Assembly: GCA_000469685.2 (NCBI GenBank)
Contig: LS997563.1
Coordinates: 9,822,940 to 9,886,939 of the forward strand
Direction: 5' to 3'
Length of the DNA: 64,000 nt
From: Haemonchus contortus
Lineage: Eukaryota > Nematoda > Chromadorea > Rhabditida > Trichostrongylidae
Positions 47,001 through 60,100 of this stretch are shown one piece after another; position 1 is the first letter of the stretch, and each line of letters starts with the position of its first letter. The notes below the pieces were generated by a model that worked only from the letters and a program-made list of their open reading frames with translations, was not told the DNA's origin and searched no databases. The position numbers were made by a program, and so were the translations under genes.

Positions 47001-50000
47001 AAATTCCCTCTAGAAACTTAACCTACACTTGTAGGCTTAGTTCGCTTTCGAAGAAAACTGCGAAAGGTGTAGGTAGGAATCTGGAGCACATGAGAAGCCA
47101 CCCGAGGCTGTCGGTCCGAAAAGCAGCATGGATAAGGTGCTGTTAGTGCTAGAAAATCAGTCACAGCACCCACTACCAGACATTATTTCTGATAAAGGAG
47201 GGAATGATGAATGGTTTTTTTTTGGAGCAGAAGAGACTGATACCTTCCGGAGAAGGGTACGTTTGTTGAAATGCCTGATACATGCTGATGATGGCAGCAT
47301 GTACTTTCCTCTGCAGCGATTGAAATTTCGTCTGAACACCCCTTCGTTGGTATGACCTAGTTCAATATGAGAAATGATTAGCTCAAGAATGCCCTGTAGT
47401 TCGAAATTCGTAGATTTTCTCGCTTTTTTCGCGACCAATGTATTACTCTACTTTTTTTGCCTGCTACCTGCCTGCTTTTGTCTGCTGCTTTGATACTTTT
47501 GCCCTTGTTTCTAAGAGGTTCATGAAATCACCTCGAACTGCCCTCGAATCGAGGAGTGAAAAGCATGGGTAAGAAATTTTCTGAAATACCAGTTCTCAAA
47601 TTTTCTCGTTTAATTTCAAAAGCTGAGATCGAGAAAAAACTTCTGAGTATTTTGTAGTAAGCCAGCCAAGATGGAGAAAAAAGAATCTGAATGAATATCG
47701 CATACTTTGCACAGTATTTTGCAGAGAATACAAAAGCAGATGGCGAGAACAAAAGTAATTCATCGCTAACGAGGCGAGAACTTTTTGTTTTGTCAATTAA
47801 CGCATGAATTCGAGCCATTCAGTAAACAAAAAAGCCACTGATGAGCAATATGAGATGTGGAAAATTGGAAAAAAGCCAAGTGTCGCAATAATGTTGAGTA
47901 GTGGGCATGAGACTTGTCCATAACTCAGCACACTTGCGTCACTGGTCACCATTCGGCCAGTGCACAGGCCCAGTACACATCAACGTGAGACTATTATTCT
48001 AGTAGGATCAAATGCACGTCGCATCCATGTTTGGATTGATGCTTAACCCCTGGGCACCTCATCTACGTGCCCGATGTTGCCAGGCACAGTTTCCCCATGG
48101 CCAAGAAGGTGTATTCAAAGGTCTTGGACCGGTATCGCAGGGGAAGGAGATTCCAAGAGAGAAAATAAGTGAGTTGAGAGCCTACCTGCCCGCTGATTGG
48201 CATGGGGTAGAAGTCCCGATTCTAAGAGATTCCGATTGAACGTTGAACGGATGGCGCCTTCTTGAGGGCGAGGATTGTCAATGTAATAGTTTTTGATTAC
48301 AAAACGGGGCGATTGCAACATTCAAGGCTTACTCTAGGCCGTCCAAATGCTTTGGATGTAATTACAAGTGAAGTAGTCGTAGCTTGTGCAACTGCAGAAG
48401 CGCTTGGAGTAATAGTGGCAATATTTTCGCGGCTACCAGTCACTTAATGTTAAACGGTTCTCATCTATCTTCCTGGAGCCCCACTCACAATGCTATCTCT
48501 TTTTAGTCTCATCTACGACGGGGTCTGGCCTCAGTGGTTTTACCTGCATACTGTTGTTGGTACATCTGAAAACGAATACGGCCTTCGTTGGCACCACATG
48601 AGTTGGCGACGGCGGACGTCTGTTCAGAAGTGGCTGCACTCGGGAAGATCTCAAAATCGATCTCTGCTGATGCAAAAACTTCAAAAAACCTGCAGGTATC
48701 GTGGTCAGGCCCAGGTTGCAAGTCGGCTGATGAAAAGCTCTGATTAGGACAAGGACTTTTGTAGCAGAAGAATCAGTCACTGATGCAACTATGATGTCGC
48801 CTAAAAGTGGGACGAGTTTTGTGGCTAGTAAGGAAGGCCGGTCGAGGGACGTGGTTTCTGAGTTGAGTGGGACTCACTAGGTGCCGCGGTTCCTTGAAGG
48901 CACTTCCACCAAAGCCAGTTGTGGATTACGTAGCAATTGAAGCGTGGATGTTACTTGGTTTAGTAGTCCGTAAAGGATCAAATTTTGTTGATTGTCAATG
49001 ATAAATCTGATTTCCGGATCGCCAAACTTGTTGGGATTTATGCTATTTTGAATTAAAATGGCTACTTGCTGGAATTCGTCATCGTCAGGCTTCAGGCGGA
49101 GTAATTTCCGATGGATGGAGTCTTTGAAGGAGATGGTATTTATCTTATCATCAGAAAGAATTGATCCACTCCGCGGTCTTTGCATTTCTGCTAAAATTCT
49201 AGAAGGATTTTCTCATTAACGGCTTTAATAGTGTTGGTTTCAAAGGATCAACAGGACAATGCCAACAATGACAAGGTCATTAAGGAGCAGCCACAAACGA
49301 TGGAGCTTGCCGCTACGTTGTCACCTTCCGTTTACTTGGGTCTGGCAAACCTTCCCACATGAAGCTGGTTTGAAGGCGATTAATGAAGGTGTCCACTAAT
49401 CCTGACTCGATACTCTCCTAGAGTTTCGACAGTCTCAAGTATCATCCTATGGGGCCATGACGTGAAGAAGTCCACAAGGAGGGTCACGTACAATGTTCCG
49501 AACACAGGTTCACGGTCTTAAATTGAGACGAATGGCGCGGCCATAGAGAGTGAAGAACTTCTTTATGGTGCCATTGATACAGTGGACGGCAGAACGTCGT
49601 TGACGCAGAACTCGGTCGACATGTTACTGTAATGAATCAGCTAGATTGGAAGTGTCGGAGTGAACATTTTTCAAGCTAACGGAGAGCCTGTAATCACGTC
49701 CTTAGCGTCCCCGCCTTATTGTCCAACAAGCTTTCATGAGTCAGCGAATGGCTGTCTCTCAAGCATGATTTGTTGACTTCTTTCCTCCTCTTCAGAAAGA
49801 GTGCAGAAGGCTTTTTTCCCTGATCAAAAAACAACATTAGCAAATACAAAAGCTGACATCGTCTAGCGCTCAGATTCTTCGAATGATCTCTGGATTTGTG
49901 TTCGTTAATGATGAATTTGAAGAATAAGGATTTTGAAGGCAAAACAAAGGTCCATAGACCTCTATTAAAATTTGATTCTGATTCGATACACTTCGCTGCA

Positions 50001-53000
50001 CTGCTTTCCGTCCACACCACGTCACGTCACTAATTGAAAGGCAGAAACAACCGAAGTTATTTCTCACTATCAAAACAGTTGCACCGTCTGCACCGTTTGC
50101 ATACGGTACCGTCGCGCGCTATGGTACGCGTAGGAAATAAGAACGGGCGTAAGCTCCTGTAGCTGACGACTTTTCACACTTTGTTGGTGAGACTCGCCAG
50201 GAGTCAGTTTCTGGGGAACTCGAGTTCCGTAAAAGCCAATGGCACGAGATTTGGCATAGAATGTGCTAGACAATTCCTCAGTTGCAGAAGCACAGCTACT
50301 CTTGATGTTGGAGCTGCATCTTATGCGAGAATGTGTGTTGTGGAAAACCGCAACTACTAAGGGAACAGGAGGATTTGCAAACGCTCCTACATGCTCACCT
50401 ATTCGTTTATGTAGTTTTGTTCCCGCACTGCACTTTCTCTGCTGCCCGAGGCTTTCTGTCAGTACTATCCCACGTGAACGGGTGAATCGCTAGGAAGACG
50501 AATCACTCCTCAGGTCGTCAACCTCTCGATGAAGTTGATATTCCGATCATTTTGAGTTGGAAAAGGTTTCTAATCTCGTTAAAAATTTCGAGAGCGATGT
50601 CGTATTGAGAGATAATCCTACTGCACGACTCGGAAAGTCTGTTAACTACGGGATCATTTGTAAGTCACACGGTCAAGGATGCCGTCAAAGACACCTCGGT
50701 GAAACCATGAGAGAACTACACAAATTGCGAGGGAAGCATGCAGGAATACCACTAAATATTATCCGTATTGAGAGGCGGTTTGAGAAATTTGTAGGCCTTT
50801 CACGGAAAAGATGCAGCTACTAAAGTTTGCTGTCCTCCAGAGCATAAAAGAATTTTTATGCATAGGAAGTTGCTCGAGACAATCTTTATCAAACGATTAC
50901 CTTCAAGAATAGACAACCGAGAAGAACTCCCACTGACATTGCGATTGAAAGTAAGGCTGGAGAGCAAAAAATGGAGAAATGCTTCAACCCAAAATGGCCT
51001 TCGTCGTCTGTGCCCCTTCAGTGAGACTTGTCCGCATTGCTCTTTCGACTTCGTTCTGAATCATATGGAATCTGCATCATCATTGTTTCCAAGGAAAGGC
51101 CGAACCGAACGTCCAGTTCCGTGTGACTCAGCACGAGTCTGTGCTTTTTTCGACATAATTTGGCTGTTCGAATTGCAATCAATCGGATATGAGAAGTAGC
51201 TTGAGATAAGCGGAAATGGCTACAATTTCCGTGACCAACATCATATAAAGGAGAACGGATAAAGTTTATAAGATTTGATACTGTAGTGGATTTCTGTATG
51301 ACAGACCAGAACGGAACTGTCTGACCACGGCTAGGGTTCAATGTTTGGTTATGGGCGATTATATAGTGATGTCCATTACGCCTCAAGTGTTATCAAACAA
51401 AGTTGGTACTGATAGCGTCATTTGAACTCACAAGAACATTCCAGGTACTTCAGAATTTTCTGGAAAACTGGTTTTCTGGTTATAATAGAATAGCTTTTCG
51501 AATAATTTTGAGAAAATGATGCTCTAACGGCAAGGAAAAGAAATGGTACATACGTTGCTTATAGAGTGTTGCAGATGTAGAAAATTCGCTAGTAGCAGCA
51601 CTAGCAGCCTGTTTCAAATCCCATTAATTCCCAAAAAAGGAGGGTTGTGGGCGCTGTATAAGTCTCGCGCCGAAATTTTGGACTGGGTTGTACGTCAGTC
51701 CCATGTAAATCAGATTTCTAGCTTCTTCTCTTTGACCCATTCAGGAATTCTTTGACGTCATATGCATAATCCCAACAACCAAAATTTTCTCCCCAGCTTG
51801 CGAATCGTCTCCCATCCTATTCCACAAACTTCCCAGTCGTAACTGACCATAGAGACTGAAACAAAATGAATACATTCAAAGGAAGCTCTAAGCACTTTGC
51901 AATGGCACCGTATCTCCTTGTTTACATACGACTTTGCTCTGATATAGGCTCTCTCAGTGGTTGTCGAATTTTCGGATTCTCACTGATTTCGAGTGACACC
52001 TCGTTGGGCTTTGGAGTAGCCCAAACCCCATTTTCCAGATACCCCTACGGTACAATCCACAGTGTCAAGACCTGGGGAAGAGGATGACCAACTCTCTGTA
52101 GTGATGAAGTCCGGTGGATGGTCACTTTGAACAGTTTCGGCCTTTCCGAGGGCGGCGATGTCTTGCTGATACGTCAAGGATTAAACCAATAAAGATTGTT
52201 CCTAAGGCTGCAGCTTGTTATGAAGAATGGTATTCAAGAGGTGCTTCTTGCCAATTTCTGCCTTCGGCTAGGCGAACATTAGCAGAGCCTTGCCGGTGTT
52301 ACACGCTCCAGCTCAAATGAGGACGGGCAGTAGGAACGGTTTTGCGTAATCGATCCGCAGACCATTTACCTAGTTATAACAGTTCTGGCGTTCTTCATAC
52401 ATTCTATTGTTCCTGTATTTCTTACTTGCTGCTGCATTTTGCCACATTCCTTCAAGCGCGGCGTCTTCTCGCCACGACGCAACAATTTAGTTCTTACTGC
52501 ACCATACCCAGCCCAAATCATTACCTGAGCCAGGTGAGCCATTCGACTGATGGTCCCACTTTACATAACAGCTTCTTGGAATGTTCTAGAAAGTCTTGGC
52601 GATCAGAAGCATCTCTGACGCCGATGAATTTCTAGCCGAAAAACACTGCCTGGAGATCCCGTCACCACGGCCCCTTGGTAAATCGGGCTTGAACTGCTTC
52701 AGACGTGATTGCTCGTTCCCGTTCGGAAAAACAGCTGCTTTCTGGAAACGATCAGGGCTTAACTTGACTCTGGTAATTGTTCATACGGCATACTCCACTT
52801 CAGCTCTCCGGCCATCTGACGCTTGCTGCCCGGACTCTTTCAGAAGACCGAACTTGATTCGTCATCATAGTTATTACCATCGTTACACAACTTGAATCGT
52901 CATAATGTCTTTAACTAGCTCTTTATTTGTTCGATCACCACCCGAATCAAACCGAGAAATAGGCTCCTGCCATTCCGATTATGCAGCTATGGAGATGTAT

Positions 53001-54640
53001 GTGCAGATTTCTTCTCTGTAGCTTTGCAGCCAATGGATAATTACAAAACTCATTATGATGCTACTAACTTATTATGTCCATGATATCGCTCCAGAACATC
53101 TAGCGAAGCGCGAAAATCTAATCATGATCTAATGAATGGGTAGTAATTATATACTTTCATCGCACCTGGTATAGCTTATCTAGGGAGATACTGGTTTGTC
53201 ATAAATACTCTTTCCGAGTATATAACTGATACCCATTCGTCAAACACTGTAAAAGCCATGAAAGTGTTGAAACTAATTAGTTAATTTGATATCTGATGTC
53301 AGGGCATCTGATTATAGGCCACTACTCCCCGGTAAGTCCTTAAGTGGCTAGTAGTTCAGAGATTACAAAATTTATTCCAGAGAACCATCACCACGTTATG
53401 GAAAATGTCTTCATAAATTATTAAAGATGTCTGGGGCACCACGTCGCTTCCGGATTGCCGCGATGCACTTAGGTCATTTCCGGCAAACCTATGTAAATCC
53501 CATAGAGTCTAAAGGGGACAGTGAGATCAAAAAATAATGTGATAAAAATAGGAGTCGCCTACGTAATCGCTCAACAGCAGGCAATGAAGGGCCAACAGGG
53601 ATCAAGTAGAATAACTCCAGGCAGAATTTTGGAATCTAAATGAGTTGAAGGAACACGATCTCTGTATTTCCCAAGACTTTAAAAAGGGTTTTTGCCTGAG
53701 CGAAAGAGATAGTTAATATAATTACAGGATTCGGAATTGAATATACTTGAAAATTATGCATGAAAATCTTCCAGTGTTTACAACAAAATACTTTGAAAAA
53801 ACTCTATGGTGCCACGGTGGGCGGGATTTGTTGTGAGGGTGGAGTTGGTGTAACCTAACATGATATGCCACACTTTTTTGCTTCCTAACCGATTATGCAT
53901 CTCATCAATAAACATACGGCTAAAGAACAAAAATTTGATATCTGACGCGGAAGTATAAATTTCTCGTGAGACTCTACCAAAGGCTTTCCAATAAACGCCC
54001 AAAACCAAATATCCATGTCGAATGTTTCCTAACAAGTGGTGTTTTCACCTCACAGTGTCTACAAGGTAGTAGCAAATCCGCCTTTGAGTATGGCTTGTTG
54101 CGGCTTTCAGTCCCTATGATTTGGACTGGATGGCGAGTGCATGGCACGTTCCCATAAGGTTGAGAACTCGCCTCTTGTCTTGTAGAGTAGTAGAAGGGGG
54201 ACCTGCGTGGGTTGAAGAATGCGAAATGATCTTTGGCATAAAAATCATCAATTTTTCATCAACTACTCGTTTGCGTTCCACTGATTCGCTTGGTAAATCA
54301 CTCGTGTGACACGAAGGGGTAGCCTCACGTCTGGAAACCGGAAGTCAAGGGGGTAGTTCCTGGAAGTCAAGAGAAAAGTTAATGTTGGGATTATAGGGAA
54401 TGTGTTCTACGCTTGGCCATAGCATCTGCCATTTATGCGTGAGGCAAATGAGTTCGTTTCGAAGAATTGATATGCTTTTCTAAAAAGGGAGTTCAGAGAG
54501 CAACCTTCACGTTCAGAACGTGCAGGCTGAATTGATCCGTCAATGAGGGATCATTCTTTTCACAGACCACGTTGATTTGAATGAATTTGCACCTGCACTC
54601 TTGTGAGCTTATCTGGATAGGATTATGAACAGTTGCGACT
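44014..54640. other. Long gene-free stretch
   Basis: About 10.6 kb in which I could not support any exon, RNA gene or transposon boundary. The longest frame is on the minus strand at 45855-46304 (149 codons), without recognised motif. The minus strand near 49.4-49.5 kb reads VTLLVDFFTSWPH, vaguely like a retroelement integrase, but stops surround it and the match is too weak to call. Confidence 0.4.
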
Positions 54641-54654
54641 ACTCAATCGGGATG

Positions 54655-54760
54655 GCAAACCTTAACCTGAGCGGATATCGGTAGTGTAGGGGTAAACAGC
54701 ACGGTGCCTGGAGCACTAGTGCGAGTTTAAGTTTCATCCAAGGCCAAGCTTTGGCCTCCA
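54655..54760 (+). repeat. tRNA-like SINE head, second type
   Basis: ATCGGTAGTGTAGGGGT resembles box A, and GAGTTTAAGTTTC about 40 bases on resembles a decayed box B. The following body differs from SINE copies A-G, so this is either another family or an unrelated tRNA relic. Confidence 0.4.
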
Positions 54761-54846
54761 AGTCGTCATCCCCGTGTCCCCGTGAGGCCTAAACCTGAAC
54801 ATCAACTGAGGTTTAGAACAAGTTCCTTCCATTTCCCCGTTCCCTA

Positions 54847-54865
54847 CCCCCCCCCCCCCCCCCCC
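54847..54865. repeat. Run of 19 C residues
   Basis: An uninterrupted poly-C tract, the longest homopolymer noticed in the window. Confidence 0.9.
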
Positions 54866-55029
54866 TCACCCATTGTACAACTTCTGATTATATCAGAAGT
54901 GTCAGTCTAGTACGATGCTGATTTGGACGGTTACAAAAACTTTGGCACAGTGAACTTTCCACGGTTCCGGCCACTAGAAGCGAGTAGCTCGAATAGTTAT
55001 GGATGAAATAATATTCTTCTATTGCATTT

Positions 55030-55205
55030 GTGAACGGTGCACTATCACGCATATATGGTCCGGCGATCAGATCCCGAATCGATATCTGCCCAGGCCAACG
55101 AAGCTGGTGTCCACAAGGGATTGGTTTATCGGTACCATGTTTGTCTGAGAAGGAAAAGCATTGACTTGTACACTGGTTGACCATCAGGACTTCAACGAAA
55201 CAAAA
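55030..55205 (+). mobile_element. tRNA-derived SINE, copy F
   Basis: Contains GATATCTGCCCAGGCCAAC, a decayed box B (ATCAGATCCCGAATC), TCGGTACCATG and GCATTGACTTGTACACTGG, in the order seen in copies A, D and G. The 3' part is cut short after the CCATCAGG block. Confidence 0.68.
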
Positions 55206-55879
55206 CACTGAACTATGAAGAAAATACTTTCAAACGCATACAAATCCCGAGAACCGCCACCGACCTAAAAAAAATTCATTCTGTTATTGTTTAGTATAAG
55301 CTATGTTTTGGTGTTTACAAATAAAACTTGGATTTTAGTACTTAGAACTTTCACTTCTCTAATGAGAGTCCCAAGTTCAGAGTAAGATGGATCCCAAGTT
55401 AGCACGAATAACCTACAGGTGGTATGCATGGCTCTGAGAAAGTGAACGATCATCGCTTGTGGGAAGGATGACTATTCCAAGAAATTCTGAAAGGGGTAAC
55501 TTCGAAACTGTTCTCTTTACCAGCAGTCTATGAAAACTGTAAACAACTGATTGAATGGAAAGAAATGAAAGAGCCGCTAATGAGGGACTTCTTCTTGGCT
55601 GCACATCTTTTACTCGTTAGATGCTAAATACAATGAATAGATATCTCATCTTGTTTCTGAATGATGTAAATATTTTATTTTGAAGTAACTCAGGCATAAA
55701 TGGCCTAGGAATTTGGCTTGTTTTTTGTTTACCATTGCGCTCTTTCTAGGAAAGATTGGCTCAAAATACAGGGAATTCAGTAGATGAAGCTCTATCTGTT
55801 TAGGCAAAGGCTGGTGCAGCTCAGCACCAACAACGGGTATTCTTAGCTGCAATCAAGATTCGCTATATGCATCATGTCG
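55206..55879. other. Gap between two SINE copies
   Basis: About 670 bases with nothing recognised. Confidence 0.4.
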
Positions 55880-56060
55880 AAGAGATGGAGGTGGCAAATG
55901 GCTCGCAGTCATACTTACATGGTCCGGGATCGAATCCCTATTTGATATCTGCCCCAGCCAACAAGTGCTTCAATCCCCTCAGGATTGGTCAATTGGTATC
56001 CCATCCCTCTGACGGGATTTGTTGACCCCTCAAGGCTTTATCTTTTTTATATCCGTTAAG
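55880..56060 (+). mobile_element. tRNA-derived SINE, copy G
   Basis: Head GAGGTGGCAAATGGCTCGC, box B GGGATCGAATCCC, then GATATCTGCCCCAGCCAAC and GGTCAATTGGTATCCCATCC. The 3' half is lost. Confidence 0.7.
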
Positions 56061-56321
56061 GGCTCTACTAGGTGGACATCATTTGCACTTCCATGTGGGT
56101 GTAGAAGCCCTAGAAAAACCGTTGTATGGGTATTGGAAAAGAATGGCCAACGCTTCTCCGTGCTCGTCCAGACAGATCGTTGGTGACGCTTCTCGGATGT
56201 GCTGTATCAAAAATTCTCGAGACATCGATTTCGATAGATTCGTGATATCGTGGTCTCTCATTGTAAGAGGACCTCGAGAAACCTAGTCAGATGAGAGGCC
56301 GAAGTTCCAAGGAGTGGCTAA

Positions 56322-56361
56322 CCTGCCGTGCCATTTCATTGCTAATGAAATGCACTGTCAG
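56322..56361. repeat. Imperfect 19-bp hairpin
   Basis: CCTGCCGTGCCATTTCATT is followed after three bases by AATGAAATGCACTGTCAGG, which pairs over both outer parts with mismatches in the middle. No gene lies next to it. Confidence 0.55.
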
Positions 56362-59300
56362 GTCGCTCCGTTCGCTGATCTGCTGAATCCAAGTCCTCGC
56401 ATTTTCTTGGACATATCAGATGAAAGGGGGAAGGCCATCAATCCTAGCATATACGGTTAAATGTCTTCCTTGTGTTAGAGTCCACCTTGCTTCTTATTGT
56501 TAGATGATGTCACAGCCGTTTGCTTTCTTATGATTTGAATTGGATAAGCCTTCTATAATGGAGAAAGGTATATGACGAAGCAGTTCTCGATAGTGACCTT
56601 CATGGGAGCATGTTCTCTACTGACGAACGACGGGAAGCCATCCCATTGTGGGTCTTCTCTGTTCTCTATAGGTCTTCCCTTTCCTTTAAGAGTTTTCCCT
56701 AAAGGAGGTCTCTTCGAGAAAGATTTGTCTTTGATGTTTCAACAAAGTTTCTCAATATGAATGAATCGTCATCATAAAGTTCGTTTGGAGAAGATTTACA
56801 CCGTTGGAGTAAAATTAATGCGGTTATGAGTTTTCCGAAGATATGGGAGCCAATAAGTAGTTGAACGGTGAACCATGAGAAGGCCTCATTCTTTGGTTTC
56901 TAGTACTGCTCCAATAACTTTCTTGGTTATCTTGGACAGTAATCCCTTCATAATGACCGAGATAACGTTATTCTTCCGAAAGGATAATACAGCTTGTATT
57001 CAGCACAATAGCCAGTCTAATCCTGATTTCGTCCTATGAGAGGGACAAAGTATTCCTATTGCGCAAACTTCCATGGTTTACCTCAACAGGGTGTTGGCTG
57101 GTGTTTGTGGTAGCGCCTTCATTTCTTTTCGCTCCATCAGGCTAACTTAGACTCGCTTTCCAATATTCTTTATTCTCGCGGTCTTCCTAAGATCATCTCG
57201 ACTTTGTAAATGCCGGTACCTCGAGCATTTTGCCTATACTACCCCTATAAGAAGATTTTCGAGGTTCAGGGCACCGTCTATTTGATTCTGCACAGAGAAT
57301 GTGGCGAAATGTACATATGTGAAGAAGCCATCTCTGAAACATTCGTTTGAACGAAATCAGGAAGCCACAATAACGGCCAATCCCACATCCAATCGAAATT
57401 TTCATTTTAGCCTTGTCGCCTGTAGCTGCACTCTCCCTTATTTGTTTTGTTCTATCACGCGATGCATCATGTCACAGCTACATATACATGCAACTATTGC
57501 AATTGGAAGGCCTAAAGAGGACCCCGAAAGAAGAGAGATTGAAAGCGAACTAGTGAAAAATGTTTGAAGAGCTTCAAAAACTGAGAACCACAAAGCAATT
57601 ACATCATTTTTATAATTCTCAGAGTAACAGCATTATAATATTATAATACGCAGTGGTAGAATATATTCAAGGTGTTATATTTTTAATGAGGCTCACTTTT
57701 CGACAAGTCGCCTATCTCACAGCCTGGAAGCCAAAATTGAATGAAAGCGTACGTCCTGAACAGTCTGTGGGAGGAAAAAAGAATTTGGCAAGTAGGACAT
57801 TGCATTGCGGTCAGTTTTACAAGATGCTAAAGTTGAGCTAGTTCCCACAGGGGTTAGGGATAGTGGTGGGGGAAGAGTAATTCCCATTTCCAGAGGGGGT
57901 CACTAATAGTGACAGTCAAGGAATACTGCAACACAGTCCTGAGAATGACACTTTTTCTTTCGCCTTCTCTTTTGCTACCGCTCTTCTCCATCTACTTTGT
58001 TCCATGGTCGCAAAGTAGTAAAAATTTAATCAATCAGCGAAAAGATGATGAAATGGGGACCGTAGGGATTGTACTAATATTCGGATCGGGGAAAAGAACT
58101 AGTACTGACAACCGCTTTTATCCGGCCTGATCGGATTGGAAAAGTAGTGGCGGCATGGTGATAGCGAAGGGGAAGTGGATCTATTATTTGATATTCAAGG
58201 ACACGGTGGAGGTGTTTATGAGAAACATTGGATGATGGTGCAGTCGTTTGCTAATCTTCTTTCGCCACAAGACATTTTTGATAAATCGCTTACAGCACCC
58301 AGGGAGCTCAATGGATCTGTTCTGTAAGTCCCAATATTTGCTGAATATAGCATCAATCTGAGGAAGAATACCTGAAATATGTCCCTAGATACGATAGGAT
58401 AAAATGAGCAAACTAGAGTTTGGAAAGACGTTGGCGAGCCTAAAAGGAGTGCGTAAGAGGCGGAGTTACGAAGGAACTCACCTCCTTCTCCTTCAATCCT
58501 ATTCTCGATGGGCTGGGGAATGTGAAAAGTTCTGAAAAGGATAATAATGTCATAAGTGCTAGGACTCATTTTACCTGTGTAAAAGGATGGCAGTACGTGT
58601 CTCGAGGTGCTGGAATAGCCCTAGTATTTCTTTGTTGAGCTTCCTCGACATTAAGTAGTTCGCAAACCTTATGGTTCCGTTCCTTCGACATCTTGATCCT
58701 TGGTATTAGTCCTCATTAGCATGCACGCTGGACCAGGCAACATTAGTCAGCTTGACACGATCTTCTTTTTTTCTAGAGCGGGAGGAAGCTGAAAACTTTA
58801 GTTCACTGTTCTTTGTTCTTTGTTCTTTCTGACGATTGTATTGAAGAGGTGGCGGTACACAAAACGCCGCGAAGCACATCTTTCCTTACATTTATATGAA
58901 CGAATGGGCTTACTCATGCATGGGCTCACAAGGATAGGGGCAACAAGTAAAGGTTCCAAAGAGAGAGCTAGAGACCTAGTAGAAGCATTAGAAATCAGTA
59001 GAGGTACGTACCACGCCTAGGAGAGTCACTTTAATCAAGTCAGACCACGGTATTCATACAGTGCAATAATTAATCCCAAGCACATTGAAGAAAATCGCTC
59101 ACGTTCTCGGCGACCATGTTCGTGTGTCTACCCACTGCTCACTCTGAGTAGCATGGGATTATCTTTTCTCCGATTCCTTCCTCCAGATCCCGAAACAGTG
59201 TCGAACTCAGGCGCCCGAAGGATTTCTTATGAGGTATGAGTCGAATTATGACTTGACTCGCCCAATATACCTCTCAAGTAAGAGTTTGTTAAGCAAGGGA

Positions 59301-59706
59301 CAGTCTTCAGTGGACTCTCTCCACTTCTATCCGAGATCATAGAGGATGTTCAGATTTTCAAAGAGCCACCCCTTGTATGATAATATAAATTTGAGCATGC
59401 TCTAAAGACCACAATCATTGGAACATACCTCTTTGTGTATGCAGCCATTTTTCCCCCATCAAAATGCAAAGCCCAGTGAACTATGTATGTACTCGAGCTG
59501 CCTCTGCCCACGTTTCCTTCGATAGTGGACAGAAATTTAATGGGGTCCGAAGTTGTAAAGGAGTTGCAGTCGATTCCAGTCATCAGCTCCGCTGTCATAA
59601 ATTTTCTTTAGGAAATTCATGCCAGCGACAGTATCCGCAAGTTACACATTCAAGAAATGCGATCGTAAGTGAAGGTAATACTCGCGGCTTTTATGATGAA
59701 AGAAGG
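56362..59706. other. Gene-free stretch
   Basis: No supported exon. Three perfect tandem copies of TGTTCTT occur at 58807-58827. Confidence 0.4.
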
Positions 59707-60100
59707 TTCGGCACTATTTACCCTTTACTGCCCCACCTTGTCGGGAATGGGCTGGATTTCTACCGAATTTTTTCAAAGAAGATGAAACCGGCTAGAAACC
59801 TGCCTACAGGGGTTATTTGACCCGTAGAACACGAATATTGCATCCATTTGTCATAAAGATGCCTAGCGCTGGCGCTACAGGCGCTTGCGCCAAATCGCTG
59901 GGTCGCCGCTCTTGCTGAAAACTTGCCCCTAACTAATGTCCCAGGCGTTTTCATGATGAGTGAGTGCGATCTTCGTGTTCCATGGGTCAAATTACCCCTC
60001 TAGGCAAGTTTCTAGCCGGTTTCATCTTCTTTGAAAAAATTCGGTAGAAATCCAGCCCTTTCTCGACAGAGTGGGGCAGTAAAGGGTAAATAGTGCCGAA
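59707..60100. mobile_element. Foldback element, copy 1 (394 bp)
   Basis: Two long arms of about 150 bp (59707 to about 59860 and about 59945 to 60100) are near-perfect inverted repeats. Each begins TTCGGCACTATTTACCCTTT and continues through GATGAAACCGGCTAGAAAC and a CGTAGAACACGAA-type block. The unpaired centre is short (under 90 bases) and contains GCTGGCGCTACAGGCGC. There is no coding capacity. The superfamily is undetermined because no target duplication is obvious. Confidence 0.82.

Noticed and set aside
49380..49660. Gypsy- or BEL-type integrase on the minus strand
   Set aside because: Only VTLLVDFFTSWPH is suggestive; stops interrupt all frames, and the spacing to any second acidic catalytic residue could not be shown.
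59464..59820. 118-codon plus-strand frame
   Set aside because: Its 3' half runs into the foldback element arm, so it is not a conserved gene frame.
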